A stretch of 64,000 nucleotides of DNA, taken from Litoditis marina (Eukaryota > Nematoda > Chromadorea > Rhabditida > Rhabditidae). Every line of letters starts with the position of its first letter. Within the stretch, counting starts at the first letter, position 1. The DNA lies in assembly GCA_964036275.1 (NCBI GenBank), contig OZ038434.1, positions 5,168,560 to 5,232,559 on the forward strand. The letters are read 5' to 3'. This document shows positions 49,405 through 61,197 of this stretch, in pieces. Made by a program: the position numbers and the translations under genes. The notes beneath the pieces are model-generated. The model had not been told where the DNA came from. It was given only the letters and a program-made list of their open reading frames with translations, and did no database searches.

Positions 49405-52220
49405 GAGGGAGAAAGAGAAAAAAAAGAGAGGGTGTAGAAGAGGTGGAGGGATATTTAAACTACTCGTGTGGCTGGCACTTGGCTAATAATAATGGTCAGT
49501 TATTTCTCAGTCCATCGTCACTCCGCAAGGAGGTCATTTTTTGTTCCTCGTAAACAGCGGACACAGAGAAATGTGAAACACGTCCACTGTACAATGGTAG
49601 TTCTCGTTTTACACCAAAATTCGAAGAAAAACCAGGGTAAATCATCTTTATGAGGCGAGGCTATGCGGTGCATGGCGCCCTATCCCACTGTGTTTGTAGT
49701 TTGATCCCTTGACTTGTCGGTCTAAATTTGTAAGTCATGGTGTGTCGAGGCCAAACTACAACGGAGCTACGATCGATCCCTTTAAGTCTCTATTTAAAAT
49801 GACCCGGGATCGAGAACAAACATAAGTTATCTATTTTCGCGATAATCAGAGTTAGCAAAAAAATAGTATTTGTGCCCCAAAATGGTAAAACGTGTTTTGT
49901 GAACAATATTGATTTTCTAATCATTTTATCACCAGATTAAACAAAAGTAGGTGCTAGATGGGCGTTTGAGACATGGATTATCCATGACCTTTAAGTCCAA
50001 AAAACAGTCATGTCAAATTAAATTTAACAAAACCAGAGAAGCATTTTTCTTCGAATTTGTGAGCAAAACAGGAAAGCATTCAAAACAATAACACAACAAC
50101 CTAAGCTATTCAATTTGTGATAACCGAAAAACTAGGCCTTAAACATGAGAAATGGTGAAAATTCATCATTTTCATCACACAAGCGTCGATGTTAAAGTGT
50201 ATTATAGGTTTTGTAATTGTACGTAGATAAGTAGATCTAGACCAAGCAATCAAATGATAACAGTACTGTATACGGGCAGGTCAATATTTACTCACGTGTG
50301 AGTAGACATTTTTACCTAATTTCTACATTGCTTACATATATAGTTGTGATAAAATAAGTACAAGAAATTTTCTGTATCAAGTGAACTTCACGTAAAAATG
50401 ATGGAGTTCATACTCATATACTTCGTAGTTCAAAAGTTATGTCTGGTACAGCAAAAAAGTGAACTGATTACTTAAGTGAAACTCCCCATGAAATATCACA
50501 AAAAAACTGCTTTCCCATGAATAATGATGAAACTTTAACTCGGAAACTGATTATTTTCAGCGAGTAGGGAGTAGGACCTTTCCCATCTCAATTCGGGTCG
50601 CGTAGTTGTTATATGCCACGACGGTGATAAAACGTTGCTTATCTTCTCTCTACTATACTTCATGTACAACACTCCTTGGGAAGTCCACACAATAACAATA
50701 TGATATTTAAAAAAACTTTTGATTTTTTGATAATTACGTCAAACTTCATACTGCACAACTTATATTAATTGATCGCGGAAAATCAATAGTACAACTGATA
50801 GATCTGAAAAGTTTTGGAAACAATCAGAATCAGGAGAAACGTTGAAGAAACACCTAATTGAAAACTAATCACTTTGAGTTTAAAATGACCAAAAAAAATA
50901 ACAATGTTTTCTTTCTAAAACAGTAATGCAGAACTTAAATGAACCTGGAGATCTTTGGAACCAACCATAATACTAGTTTTGTTTCAATTGAAATACCTGC
51001 TGTGAGCAATAAAAATGGCATACAAAAAATGAAGACTTCCTGGGCGAAAATGATTCACACTGACTGTTTCATATTATTTACAAGAAAGAGCATACTTCTA
51101 GAGTTAGTCAGGAATCGTTTCGCAATCCAAATGAGCCCGTTTATCCCTAATTACGTTCATATCAGAAATGAATTACGAATCAAAGCTGCGAACTATAATA
51201 TGCAGGGCGATATGCATGCAAAATTAGCAACATGGAATACATAATCAAAATACCAAAATAGAAGCGCAGATTATGTTTATAAAAGAGATAATAAGTGAAT
51301 ATTGACTGAGAGGTTCAGATTTTTCATTAATACAATTACAAAAAGTTAGTTGAATCTGAATTTTGTGTGGGAAGAACTACCATGATTATCTAGAACAGAA
51401 CGTAAAGTATGTTTTATTATTGTATTGATGACGTCATAGGGTTTGATAGAACAAGCAATATATCGGTGTGGAACGATATATTCAGCAGTGGGAAATATGC
51501 ACATTATCAGGGGGTCTGATAAGACAAAAGAAAGGAAGAGAGCACAGAGAAAGAGAGACAGAAAGAGAGGAGAGAAAAGGAATAAGAGAGAAAGAGAAAA
51601 AGAGTAGAGGGAGTGAGGGGAGAAAAGGAATAAGAGAGAAAGAGAAGAGGAGTAGGGGAGGTGAAAAGATACAGAATGAGAATGAGAGACGTTGAAACGA
51701 GAGACGAGAAAGAGGGAAGAGATGAAGATACAGAGCGAGAGAGAGAGGGGGGAGGGATAAATAAAGTGTTAAACAGAGAGAAAGAACATGAGATGCAGGA
51801 GGAACCAGTAACAACAAAAAAGTAGATTTACCTGAGGATTTCTGTACAACGACCGGTGACCTTCTGAAGATTCTTCTACAGCCGTCGTTCTGAACAAAAA
51901 GAATTATATTGGTTTCAGTATAGAATAAACTAAACCTAAATAGAAAAATGTTTCCGGAAAAACGTTAAAATAATGTATACATGTTTACATGCTCGATCCC
52001 AGTTCTAAATCAGCACCTGTAGCATAAGTTCGGGCATTAATTGATCGCAACCATAAGTATACTAAAAAGATTGATAGGTGAAATTGAAGGAAAATCAGCA
52101 ATTGTGAGGTTTTTTTATCAATTTATGAGCAATTTCACTCATTTCGGGAAATTTGCGAGAATAATTCGATTGTACCTTGACAAAGGGATTGTTGCGGACG
52201 ATCGAAATTGGCTCCTCCAT
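28121..52220 (-). CDS. Large Ser/Pro-rich intracellular protein of unknown function, ~1160 aa, 26 exons
   Basis: I do not recognise this protein. Exons that join in phase are 52176-52220 (start MEEPISIV), 51832-51889, 48941-49093, 48454-48496, 45618-46150, 45328-45410, 45105-45178, 44702-44769, 44351-44439, 44089-44169, 43483-43911, 42871-43096, 42297-42420, 41440-41542, 40982-41072, 39223-39341, 38691-38865, 30860-31140, 30542-30643, 30166-30252, 29840-29938, 29502-29597, 29172-29282, 28713-28827, 28403-28490 and 28121-28130 (stop). There is no signal peptide or membrane segment. Ordered-looking islands are DYEKLEAVLRFMEAHDIDPF, IEYGPGIVEKLKAKFHRLSG, EPEFVKIGRRLRRSSFILED, SEMQMMLTRFQRNRG, VIRHTLLQLVMEEDIPSLLE and IRFQTADPLVYTYLNE. 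Between them it is rich in Pro, Ser, Arg and Glu, with basic RTQSERR and RRVQSERV repeats resembling kinase sites. A cytoskeletal or scaffold role is a guess from composition. The C-terminal exon is the least certain: the neighbouring frame can instead splice at 28062 to an exon near 27856. The ends of exons 29172 and 45618 are also choices among alternatives. Confidence 0.7.
30540..30541 (-). other. Putative GC-AG intron donor
   Basis: The exon at 30542-30643 ends CTCAAG followed by GCACGC. No GT donor gives phase 0, which the next exon (30166-30252) requires. A GC donor after AAG fits the known minor GC-AG class. Confidence 0.45.
32351..32429 (-). pseudogene. tRNA-like sequence with perfect T arm
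   Basis: The T arm GCCGG-TTCGACT-CCGGC pairs fully, and an A-box-like GTGGCCAAGTGG is present. The anticodon and acceptor stems do not pair, which fits a tRNA-derived pseudogene or repeat. Confidence 0.45.
33786..33860. repeat. GA-rich microsatellite
   Basis: Near-continuous GA and GAGG units, purine on the plus strand. Confidence 0.9.
34411..34505. repeat. TTGTAGTTTGATC foldback element
   Basis: TTGTAGTTTGATCTG is paired with GATCAGACTACAAAC, followed by ACAGCAG. Confidence 0.6.
34716..34740. promoter_or_regulatory. Palindrome carrying two CACGTG E-boxes
   Basis: ACTTCACGTGA and its exact inverse are separated by ACA. TCACGTGA is the type of site bound by bHLH factors of the TFEB/HLH-30 and MDL-1 kind. 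It is intronic to the large gene. Confidence 0.4.
37035..37111. repeat. GA microsatellite
   Basis: (GA)n with rare GAGG and GATA interruptions. Confidence 0.9.
38202..38351. repeat. Two direct copies of a palindromic GC-rich unit
   Basis: GGAACTGAGACGGCAACGAC occurs at 38205 and 38301. Each copy is followed by a self-complementary TTGTCGC/GCCGT half and a TTTACTCAT tail. The copies start about 97 bp apart. Confidence 0.75.
46858..46980. repeat. TTGTAGTTTGATC foldback element, diverged
   Basis: GTTGTATTTTGATCTG and GGATCAAACTACAAACC are spaced about 50 bp apart. Confidence 0.55.
48098..48275. repeat. GAGG/GGGA-rich tract
   Basis: Imperfect GAGAGGGAGG units, ending in an 11-G run. Confidence 0.9.
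48722..48854 (-). CDS. Candidate alternative first exon or 40-codon ORF within the large gene
   Basis: Between exons 48941-49093 and 48454-48496 lies a segment behind a TTTGCTCAG acceptor whose best frame has strong nematode-like codon use. It starts MPSKNYRRLGFERVGRG, includes SHLIKMSLWIGPARF, and closes at 48722. Entering it from the upstream exon gives the wrong frame. Starting at its own ATG (48844) and leaving at a phase-1 GTTTTG donor would join the next exon in frame. It could also be a separate small gene. It matches no family I know. Confidence 0.4.
49355..49400. repeat. GA microsatellite
   Basis: Uninterrupted (GA)n. Confidence 0.9.
49683..49772. repeat. TTGTAGTTTGATC foldback element, reverse orientation
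   Basis: GTGTTTGTAGTTTGATCCC and GCCAAACTACAACGG form the inverse pair. Confidence 0.55.
51530..51755. repeat. GA-rich tract with duplicated GGAATAAGAGAGAAAG units
   Basis: GA-rich throughout. A ~50-bp segment (AAAAGGAATAAGAGAGAAAG) recurs near 51577 and 51624. Confidence 0.8.
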
Positions 52221-52383
52221 GGCTTTTCGACGGGTAATTGGACCGGATGAGACGGGTTAAAGGCACTCGCTTTCACCAATCTGGAAAACATAAAAATGGA
52301 TCAAAAGTAATTTCCATGAATGTTAATGAGCCAGTACATATTGTATTTTCTACTCAACGCAATGAACGTTGGATTCGCCGTCT

Positions 52384-52487
52384 TAAACCCCTGCATGATC
52401 CCAACGGTCCTTTAAACTGCAATTGAAAAACGTATGGCAGTGAAAGGACTGAAGCGTTGGGATCGGACCACTTAATTGTTCTTCAAG
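52384..52487. repeat. Diverged TTAA-type foldback MITE
   Basis: It shares CGGTCCTTTAAACTGCAATT and AAAGGACTGAAGCGTTG with the intact copies, but its left end is eroded. Confidence 0.6.
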
Positions 52488-53180
52488 ATCATATCACCTC
52501 GTGTTCGTTTCATGAATCAATATGAACTGTTCGAAAGTAGTTTTTTTTTTAGATTTTCATTCCCCCAAACTCGGTCTATCTAGCGATTTTCCTGAGACCA
52601 TTTCATCATCTTTAAAGAAAACCTTGCAACTGTGACTGAAAAATATGTACAACCCTACTTTTTATCGCTTTAAAACAGTGTAAACCGTGTGCAGAGATTT
52701 TCATTATGAGGAAAGCTGTGCCCTAAAAGAAAGGCGGATGTTTTTTTGTAACCGCCGCCGCCCTATGTCATTTTTGGGCATCCCTTTCTATATTTTGCGG
52801 CACTCTTACACAAATCTGTTACTCAAACTAGAGATATGGTGTACCTTCAAAGGACTGGATACGGTAGGATGGGAGCCGGATTAAAGGACTGTTGGATCTT
52901 CTGCTGCGTTGAGAATGAGAGACAGTCCTTTAATAGAATCAGCACAAGTGGAACCGGAGGCCACGAGTCGTTCGAACTGAAACAGAAAATATTTGGAGCG
53001 AACTCAGAGTAAGAGGGAGAGAGACAGGGAAGAGATATATACAGAGAGAAAGGGAGAAAAAGAGAAAAAAGAAAGATCTTAGAGACTATTTTAGATTCAT
53101 TGACTGAAAACTCGAAACATAGCAGATGTAAAACCAACCGAACCGAACTGCTACTAGACAAGTAGTGAAATGAAAGACTC

Positions 53181-53712
53181 ATTCATGAAAAAGTGGGGGC
53201 CCAACGACTGTGAGATTTGTCTTCTGCTGTGCGCCGCTTAGACAGCTACTCTCAAATGGAGCAGCTACTGCTACAAAAACCGGAAAATACTTATATACTC
53301 AAGTATAACTGTTCATTACAAACATACAAAAGTCGTAAAATATTTTTTCAAACCTGTAAACTAGAATCTACAAGTCACAGCTGTAAAAGAGAGAACAACT
53401 GTTGAATAATATGCCAAGTGTTATAGCACCTAGAGTAACAAGTAAGGACCAAAACTGCAAATCATTGTGTACAAAACCAGAATCTCTATAGTTGACTACG
53501 TTGAGTTAACATCTGTGATTTGTATATTATAGTTTACAGGTTTGAAAAAATATTTTACGACTTTTGTATGTTTGTAATGAACAGTTATACTTGAGTATAT
53601 AAGTATTTTCCGGTTTTTGTAGCAGTAGCTGCTCCATTTGAGAGTAGCTGTCTAAGCGGCGCACAGCAGAAGACAAATCTCACAGTCGTTGGGCCCCCAC
53701 TTTTTCATGAAT
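53181..53712. mobile_element. Foldback element with perfect 182-bp arms
   Basis: Arms 53181-53362 and 53531-53712 are exact reverse complements by eye, around a 168-bp centre. The ends are ATTCATGAAAAAGTGGGGGC and its inverse. No ORF is inside. Arm identity implies recent origin or gene conversion. A read-through transcript would form a long double strand. Confidence 0.85.
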
Positions 53713-53824
53713 TTTTCTCTTTTTGTACACATGCCGTAGGTATGTGGTTTGATCTGTACGGTGCAGATAAAATTGTTTTCTTAATGAATGACTTGTCAAG
53801 TATTACCATCATTCGAAAAAAATA

Positions 53825-54280
53825 TGACGTCAACATTGCAGTTCTGGAAACTTACTTTATCTGCCCTTCAGATTCCCAGAATACGTCATGTTTGAATGAA
53901 GTTTCATCGTGAATTGACCATTTTTAAGAAACTTTCAGCATTCGAAAACATATTTCACGTCAATTTTTTCAAATGTTGACGTCATCTGGTCTTCTGAATT
54001 CCAGAATAAGTCATATTTAGATAAAGTTTCATCGTTAATATACCATTGTTGAGATATTTTCAGCATTTGAAATAATATGTGACGTCAACTTTGCACTTTT
54101 CAAAAATGACGTCATCTGGTCTCCAGAATCCCAGAATACGTCACTCTTAGATTGAGTTTCACCGTTAATTGACCCTTCCTAAGATATAAACATCATTTGA
54201 AAATATATGTGACATCAACTTTGCACTTTTCGATTATGACGTCATCCGAGCTCCAGAATCCTCGATGACGTCATCAGTAG
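53825..54280. repeat. 130-bp tandem array with TGACGTCA palindromes
   Basis: TGACGTCATC recurs at 53977, 54107 and 54237, exactly 130 bp apart, inside units that also share CCAGAATACGTCA-type and GTTTCATCGTTAAT-type blocks. A degenerate first unit begins near 53825. A last TGACGTCATC lies at 54266. Confidence 0.8.
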
Positions 54281-54359
54281 AAGACTTACATCTGAATCAA
54301 TGTCAGTTCATGTCGTGGTATCATACTCCAAATTTTACTTGAATTGGTTAGGACTGAGC

Positions 54360-54660
54360 TGAGTTATAACGCAATTTGATTTACCGCGACAGAGAGGGCG
54401 AGAGAGTGCACGAAATGAAGAGACGCAGAGACATTTTCAAAAACCTATAACTTAATGAAAAATTATTTTTTTCGAAAAAAAGTTTGCGCCCCCAAGGTTT
54501 GAGTGGGATATCTATCGTGTCCCAAATTTTCAGTCAAATCGGTTCACACATAAAAATTTCCCAGGAGTGCGCACAAACACAGACGGAAGGACGGAAGGAC
54601 GGAAGGACACACGGCGGAAGTTGGCGGTCTGCATGAAGCGCATGACGTCATAACTCGGCT
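54360..54660. repeat. Dispersed repeat fragment with GGAAGGAC units
   Basis: It contains three tandem ACGGAAGG units after an ACACAGACGG word, plus AAATCGGTTCACACATAAAA. It looks like a fragment of a larger nematode repeat; the family is not named here. Confidence 0.45.
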
Positions 54661-55737
54661 CAAACTCAATCAATTTCGTTCAAATTTCGAACATAGCTTG
54701 TAAATGTGCCATAGAAAATTAGCAAATCATAAAAAGTATCGTTTTGCACAGTTGGGCCTTTTTGAGAGTGAACTAAAAAAATGAAAGCGCGCATTAGCCG
54801 GACCAAAGACAAATCTCGCACAGCGCTTCGCGCTGCGCGCGATTCGCAACGTGTACAATTAACGGGCATTTGCACTTCATGATTGTAGTGCTTTTCTGAA
54901 TTTTGGAGTTGAACATGTTAAGGGGAACACGACTAACAGTACACATTTGAGGAGGAGAATCTAACACAAAAGGAAGATTGTCAGAATAGAATGAAAATTT
55001 CATAAGACAAGCGAAAAATTGTAACAAAAATATATCAATCTTAGCATCAGGTATTTACTAGCATAATAATGTGTTCCACGGTCATTGAAAATATAGAGAG
55101 AAGAGAGAGAGAAAGGAAGAGAACAAAATTTAGAGCCACTTTTGAACACACATGCAGCCTCAAAAAAGGTCGCACTATAGATTATCATGGTGGTCAAGAG
55201 ATTGTGTAACGCTATTTCTACATGTTTTACGTATTCGACATCTAGTTTAGCCAATACTTCTTTGAGATAGCCTTTTCACTTTTTGACCCTCTTCAACTCT
55301 TCACTTTCACCAACCACTAAATTTCACATCTTTTTGTCTTTTTGTCTCCAAATTTGTCGTTTTATTGTTTGAAAATGCATTCGAATGGCGTAAAATGACT
55401 ATAAAGAGCACTGATTCAAAGGTGCAGCAGAAAGATAAACACGTAGGGCAAGTGAAAAAAGTGGAAGACAGATTATAAAAATTATAGAACATTGAATAGA
55501 AATATTGTAACTGTCACTTTTATATCTAAGAAAAGAAGCGTGGTGTACACTCTGATTATCTCAAATCAGAAATCAGAAATCGACATAAAAATTAACTGAT
55601 AATTCTGACCGAATTGATTGGGCAGAATGTTAGATGTTGATGCGCACAGGTGCAACAGCAAGCAAACTACAAAGTACACTATTGGATCAATACGGATAAA
55701 GAGAAATATGTAGGATAATTAGAACATTTCCATTAAG

Positions 55738-55895
55738 AAAAGAGAGGGGGAAATAGGGTAGAAGAGAGAGACAGAGAGAGAGACGAAATGACACAGAGAG
55801 AGATGAAGAGAGAGCAACAAAGAGAGAGGGGGGGAGAGAGAAATAAGAGAAAGAGCCGAAGAGAAGAGAAAGAGAGAGAGGGGGAGGGGAGGGGG
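55738..55895. repeat. GA-rich tract
   Basis: GAGAGAGAC, GAGGGGG and GAAGAGAG units, purine on the plus strand. Confidence 0.9.
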
Positions 55896-58390
55896 AGTCA
55901 TATAGATAGAAGAGTGCTAAAGGGGGTGAATGGTGTTGAAAATGAAGGATAGCATCGGAATGAGCCAAGATGGACGACTTTGATATGACAGAAATGGGGG
56001 GATAAATGGTCTCTCCAATGGGAAACTGGTAGGGAAGCCAGAGAAAACAGTTAGAATTTGGATGGGCAGAAAGACGACTTTATACATCATTAATATTAAT
56101 TTTCATAACATTTTTCATAATAACAATAATTAATAAAAATGTAATGTCTACAGTTTGATTTGTCTGCGAAACTAACTTGAAATTCAACTGAAAAACGGTA
56201 AACTTTCAGGAATTCGGGACACTTTTGATTGTTCGGAAAATTTTCGCGAAAAAATATGAAGAAAAAGGCTATTTTACTTTGCATATGTATTTTGGCACAC
56301 GTGGATGTACAGAAAAGCAAATAAAGAAGTAGTGGAAAGACGTTTAAAAACTAAAGTAACATACCCAGAAAACACAGTGTGTTTTCACGTATCTACTTGT
56401 TTTTTTTATTACCTACCTAAAATCTACTTTTTTCTAGGTAGGTAATCAAATTAAAACGACTTGGTTGATCACTCTGAATCTTCATTATTGTGGAACTTCT
56501 ATATAAAACTTAAACTTAAAAGTTTGAAGTTCAAAGAAATGAAAATATAAGACTGGTTGTTGACAGCAACTGTCAAGCTTTCACTAAGTGTTTGATTTGG
56601 TTTTGTGGAAATCAAATCATATTTGTGAGAAACCACAGTATAGAAGTAGAGGAAATAGCCAAGAATATATTCAAAACATCTATAAAATAAATCCAGTTGT
56701 ACGAGGTGATACACGTGGTACTTTTCTTCTATGTTTTATATTCATTTGACCGAAATATATTTGTGTCACTAGGAAAATTGAAAGTTAAGTAATGAATTGA
56801 GCTCATTGAATATGTGATCAAAATGTCAAGGATGTGAAAAACTGTTTGATTACTCATGTTGCTGAAAAGTCTTTTATACATGCTTCTCAGGTTCTACTCA
56901 TGAAAAACTGTCTGTAAATAAAACAATCGTTTTTAATGGTGTTGGTAGAGTGGGGAATTGGGGTCTCCGGAGAGGAGAGTGTTTGATTTCGACCGCGTGT
57001 GTCCGCGTGAATCCGCAATGGGGGGGGGGGGGGCGGACTGGTCCGCCAGCCACGCAGAATAGAGCCGGAGGGCATTGGGGAAATGGAATAAACACAAACA
57101 GTTCACTTAAAATTGATAAATGTAACCGTTCTCTTTGAATCAAGAATTGTAATAGGTCGTAAAAACAGATATTTTGAAGCAGCTGGTTGAATCAGTCTGT
57201 TGTAGTCTGTTCTACGGTTCTGAGTTCTGCTGTGTTTAACACGTTTTACGTGACTTTGTCACTAACAGTATAAACTAGGTTATGAATTTGCCACATTCGG
57301 GTGAAATAGTCAATTTCCAGGTTATTACACGTTTTCTAAACAAAAGGAAGAATAGAGATGAAAACAAGAAAACAATCAGATGAAGCTAGGCAAACAGAAT
57401 GAATAAACAGTCATTCGATTTCCTTATTTTCGCGTTCAATTTTAGTATTGCGGTGCATTTTTATAGTTTAATTCTGTTCTGCAATTCAAAGTCTGCTTGT
57501 ATTTGTATTCTATTCATAATTATAAATACTCTACTCTACTATAACACATATTCTGATTCGTATACACGCTAAAATGTATTGTTCGTTCCATCCACTTATA
57601 TCCCTCTACAGTAATATGTTCAAACATCAAGGTCAAAGTTTCGTATGTTGGCGTTTTTGAATTCTCTCCAAATTTTGGTAGTGCTACAACTTTGTAGTGC
57701 ACCTTTACTACAACAAACTCTTAAAGCTTCAACCAAAATAGTGAGTTATTCATTAGGGAAAGCCTATTAAGTATTTGACGGATTACTGTAGAAGGACATC
57801 GATTGATATAACCAAGAATACTACGAGTTCCAACCGAAGAGCACCGAATCAAACTACAAAAAGAGCGAAATAGGACGAACCTACCTTGGGGAGAGCGAAC
57901 TCTCTTCGTTAGTGCTGTATAGTTCTTGCTATTTCGTGAAAGCATTTAGTATACAGATAATTGTCTTTTCGGCTAAACGAGACCAACTGGTCAGCTAAAT
58001 TGAAGAAAACCACTGGAAGGAGAATCTAGTTAGCGGTAATTGTTCTGGTAATTGCAAAACAACGGTAAACGAGCTAACGCACTAGAATGCTTCTACTGGG
58101 AAAGTATGCAAGCAGTTATTTGAGAAATGACTAGAAATTACACCTATACAACAGAGAAAATATATGTTTTCATTGTTGTTTTGTTGAATAAATCATGTTC
58201 ATATAACCAACACAGCCTACTTTTGAGAAATAGGGCCATATAAATGAAAATTATTTTAATATAAACTGAGATTATGCAAAAGAAGAGAAGTTTGCGAAGA
58301 AGAATAGTATAGAGAAATTAGGCGGGAAAATGAGGCAGAAAGCTAATGGCACTTGAGGGATAGAAGGGCAGACAATGGCATATACGGAGG

Positions 58391-58520
<130 letters not shown>

Positions 58521-58994
58521 AAGAGGGGGAGGGAGAAACATAAATTAAAGGATTATATGAATATCAGACTGAAAGAGTTTCATCATTTGATGAGCTAAGA
58601 ACTGATACAAAAACTGGTTGAACTGAAATTCTTTGATGTGTCGTGAAATGAGTCATTTACCGCCTTCCAGCAGCGTCGTTCCAACTTGTTTTCCAACATT
58701 TCGCCAATTATTTTTGTAGCCGGCCAATATCGTCAACAAATCCAATGAAATAACCGGACTTTGAAAGTGAAATGAATTGTTTCCGGCAAATAAACTGACA
58801 TTCACAACTGAACTAGGAAAAACATCTGAGGAGTTTTGGCACTGTCTCTTTTTTCTCACAAGGTGTGAGGAAGGGACAGCGGCCGGGTTGCAGTTTGTCC
58901 TGCGAGCACGAGATCAAACTACAAACACAGCAGAATAAAACCACCAGTAGAGTATTGGTGTTTGCATTTTCTTACACTATTCTGTAAATTGTTA

Positions 58995-59118
58995 TTAAAG
59001 GAGGACGATTACGTGGTCCATTCACAACGCTTCAGTCCTTTAAACCGCAATACAAGTTTCAATTGTAGTTGAAAGGACCGTTGTCACGGGATTCGTCCAC
59101 ATAATCGTCCTTCTTTAA
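58995..59118. repeat. TTAA-flanked foldback MITE
   Basis: AAAGGAGGACGATTACGTGG and CCACATAATCGTCCTTCT are inverse ends between TTAA sites. The interior shares CGCTTCAGTCCTTTAAACCG with the other copies. Confidence 0.75.
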
Positions 59119-59740
59119 TGGTAGTTGTGTGGGACGCAGGCAAATACAGTAATGCGAAAAACGAAATTTCATAAAAAATCAGTTGTTTCCTTTTCAGATT
59201 GAAAATATCTGGGTAGGGGGTGGTCATTTGGGTAATTGGAGTAGTGTTTACAGAGGCAGGGAGAGTGCACACATAACAGGTAGAATAGGGAGGGAGGGCG
59301 CTCCCTTCGAGAAAGAGAGAGGGGAGAGGGAACAGAAAGAAAGGGAGAGAAAGGGAAGGGAAAAGAGCATGAGAGAGAGCGTGAAAGCCAAGAATATAGA
59401 AGAAGATGCAGAGATAGAAAGGTTGAGGGTGGAAAGGGATTAGGTAAAGAAGGAAACAACAAATAAATGCATAGATACAAGCAGAGTTAAGACGAGATAA
59501 CAAGTTTAGGTGGACGTACGTGAATACGAATATGAAATGGCAGTTGGTGTATTGGCTAGTGTTGCCTCCTACAAGCATAACCACTTTGGTTCGATTCCCA
59601 CTGGAGGCAGTCTATCGAACGGTTGCTTGCCTAATCCGACCACAGTCTGAGCTCAAACGGAAACAAAGCTAGACCACACACATGGTCAGGTAGAACAAGA
59701 AACACATAATACGCGATGTGAACTAGGGAAATTATACTGT

Positions 59741-59839
59741 TAGTCAATGGCACAGTCACGCGAAACATGTTAAACACAGCAGAACTACGAAACGTGCAAT
59801 AACACAGTGCACGATTCCTCAATAGAATGCTAACTTTAC
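59741..59839. repeat. Dispersed ~100-bp repeat, copy 1
   Basis: It shares ATGTTAAACACAGCAGAACT and TAGAATGCTAACTTTAC with the copy at 63328-63426. Confidence 0.75.
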
Positions 59840-60089
59840 CAAACATAACGAGACAAACAGCTTAATTTCGATTGAGCTCGAAGAGTGGGGTTAGAAATAC
59901 TTCCCAATGATCTCAAGGAATATATTTGGCTGAAAACAGCAGAGCATACAATTGTTAGTTCTTTTAACCTTAAATAGGCACTGTAGTGGTCATATTCAAA
60001 CTTGAATCGTTCAAATTCGCTGCGTTATAGAATCATCCGGAATTCTTCAATCGAAAACTTATCACTTCATGTTTTTTTTGTTTTTGTTG

Positions 60090-60220
60090 TTAAAGAAGGA
60101 CGATCATCTGGACCAATCCCAACGCTTCAGTCCTTTAAACTGCAATACATTTTTCAATTGCAGTTTAAAGAACCGATGCGTCGGGATTGGTCCCCATGAC
60201 GTCCTACTATAGTTCTTTAA
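60090..60220. repeat. TTAA-flanked foldback MITE
   Basis: AAGAAGGACGATCATCTGG starts after TTAA, and the right end AGTTCTTTAA closes it. The interior CGCTTCAGTCCTTTAAACTG is shared. Confidence 0.7.
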
Positions 60221-60854
60221 TATAGCGAAACGGTATATGTAACTATTTAACAGGCCAGCAAATAGGTTTGGTCGTTTCGTGGTGAAATGTCTCTCGATCA
60301 CGTTTTGCTGAAATTATGGTGGTAAACTGTAAACATTATTCAGATTGGGTAGAAGAGAAGTTTGATGCCCATGCACAGATAAATCTCAAAATTTGGATTG
60401 AAAATCGATGAGATCAAACTACACACGCGAGACTACAAACAATACCCCCTTTGAGTAATATTCAAACTTCTATCCGGTTAGTTTCAACAGATGATCATAT
60501 GACAAGTGTCCAAATTTTCGTGTTAGTTAGATCTCCAAACGAGCTGTTATTTGACCGAAAAGCAATGGGATCAAACTACAACGTTTTGCCATACGACTTT
60601 GTTATAACTTGAGTAGTTACTTTTATTACTTTCTGTTATGTATTCTGTGCGCAATAAACTTTATATTATTATCACAAACATCGCGATAGCCTGCACCTTA
60701 TCTTTATTTGGAAATAGCAAATCCTATAGTTCATGAAATATATAATTAACATATGGATAACACGGTGTGAAATAGAGAGGGAGATAAATAGGTCATGTTC
60801 CCTTATCATGACATCTAATGGGGAATATTATGGGAAAAGGAATAGGGAGAGAGG

Positions 60855-60914
60855 GTGATGATAGGGGAGACAGAATCTAAGAGGACAGTTGAGAGAGAGA
60901 GAGGGAGAAAGAGA

Positions 60915-60948
<34 letters not shown>

Positions 60949-61162
60949 TAGAGAGAGAGAGAGCGCGCGAGAGAGAGACCAGCATACGTAGGAGGAGGGA
61001 ACAATTGAAAAGGGAAATGAGTGAGAGTTTACGTCTTGGTGTAGTATCCTTAACAAATGAGAGAGTGTGTAGAGAGAAAGTGAGAAGGAGAGAGAAAGGA
61101 GAGAGAGAGAGAGCGAGAGAGAGATAGAGAGAGAGAGAGAGAGTGTGTAGACAAATATAGAT

Positions 61163-61195
<33 letters not shown>
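60855..61195. repeat. GA microsatellite cluster
   Basis: Several (GA)n blocks with GATA and GCGC interruptions. Confidence 0.9.

Positions 61196-61197
<2 letters not shown>

Noticed and set aside
58653..58859. Minus-strand ORF ending WRNVGKQVGTTLLEGG before a GTAAAT donor
   Set aside because: Coding-like at the end, but no downstream exon with matching phase was found and it lies beside GA and G repeats.
59520..59612. tRNA-like segment with GGTTCGATTCC on the plus strand
   Set aside because: Only the B-box is convincing; the acceptor, D and anticodon stems do not form.
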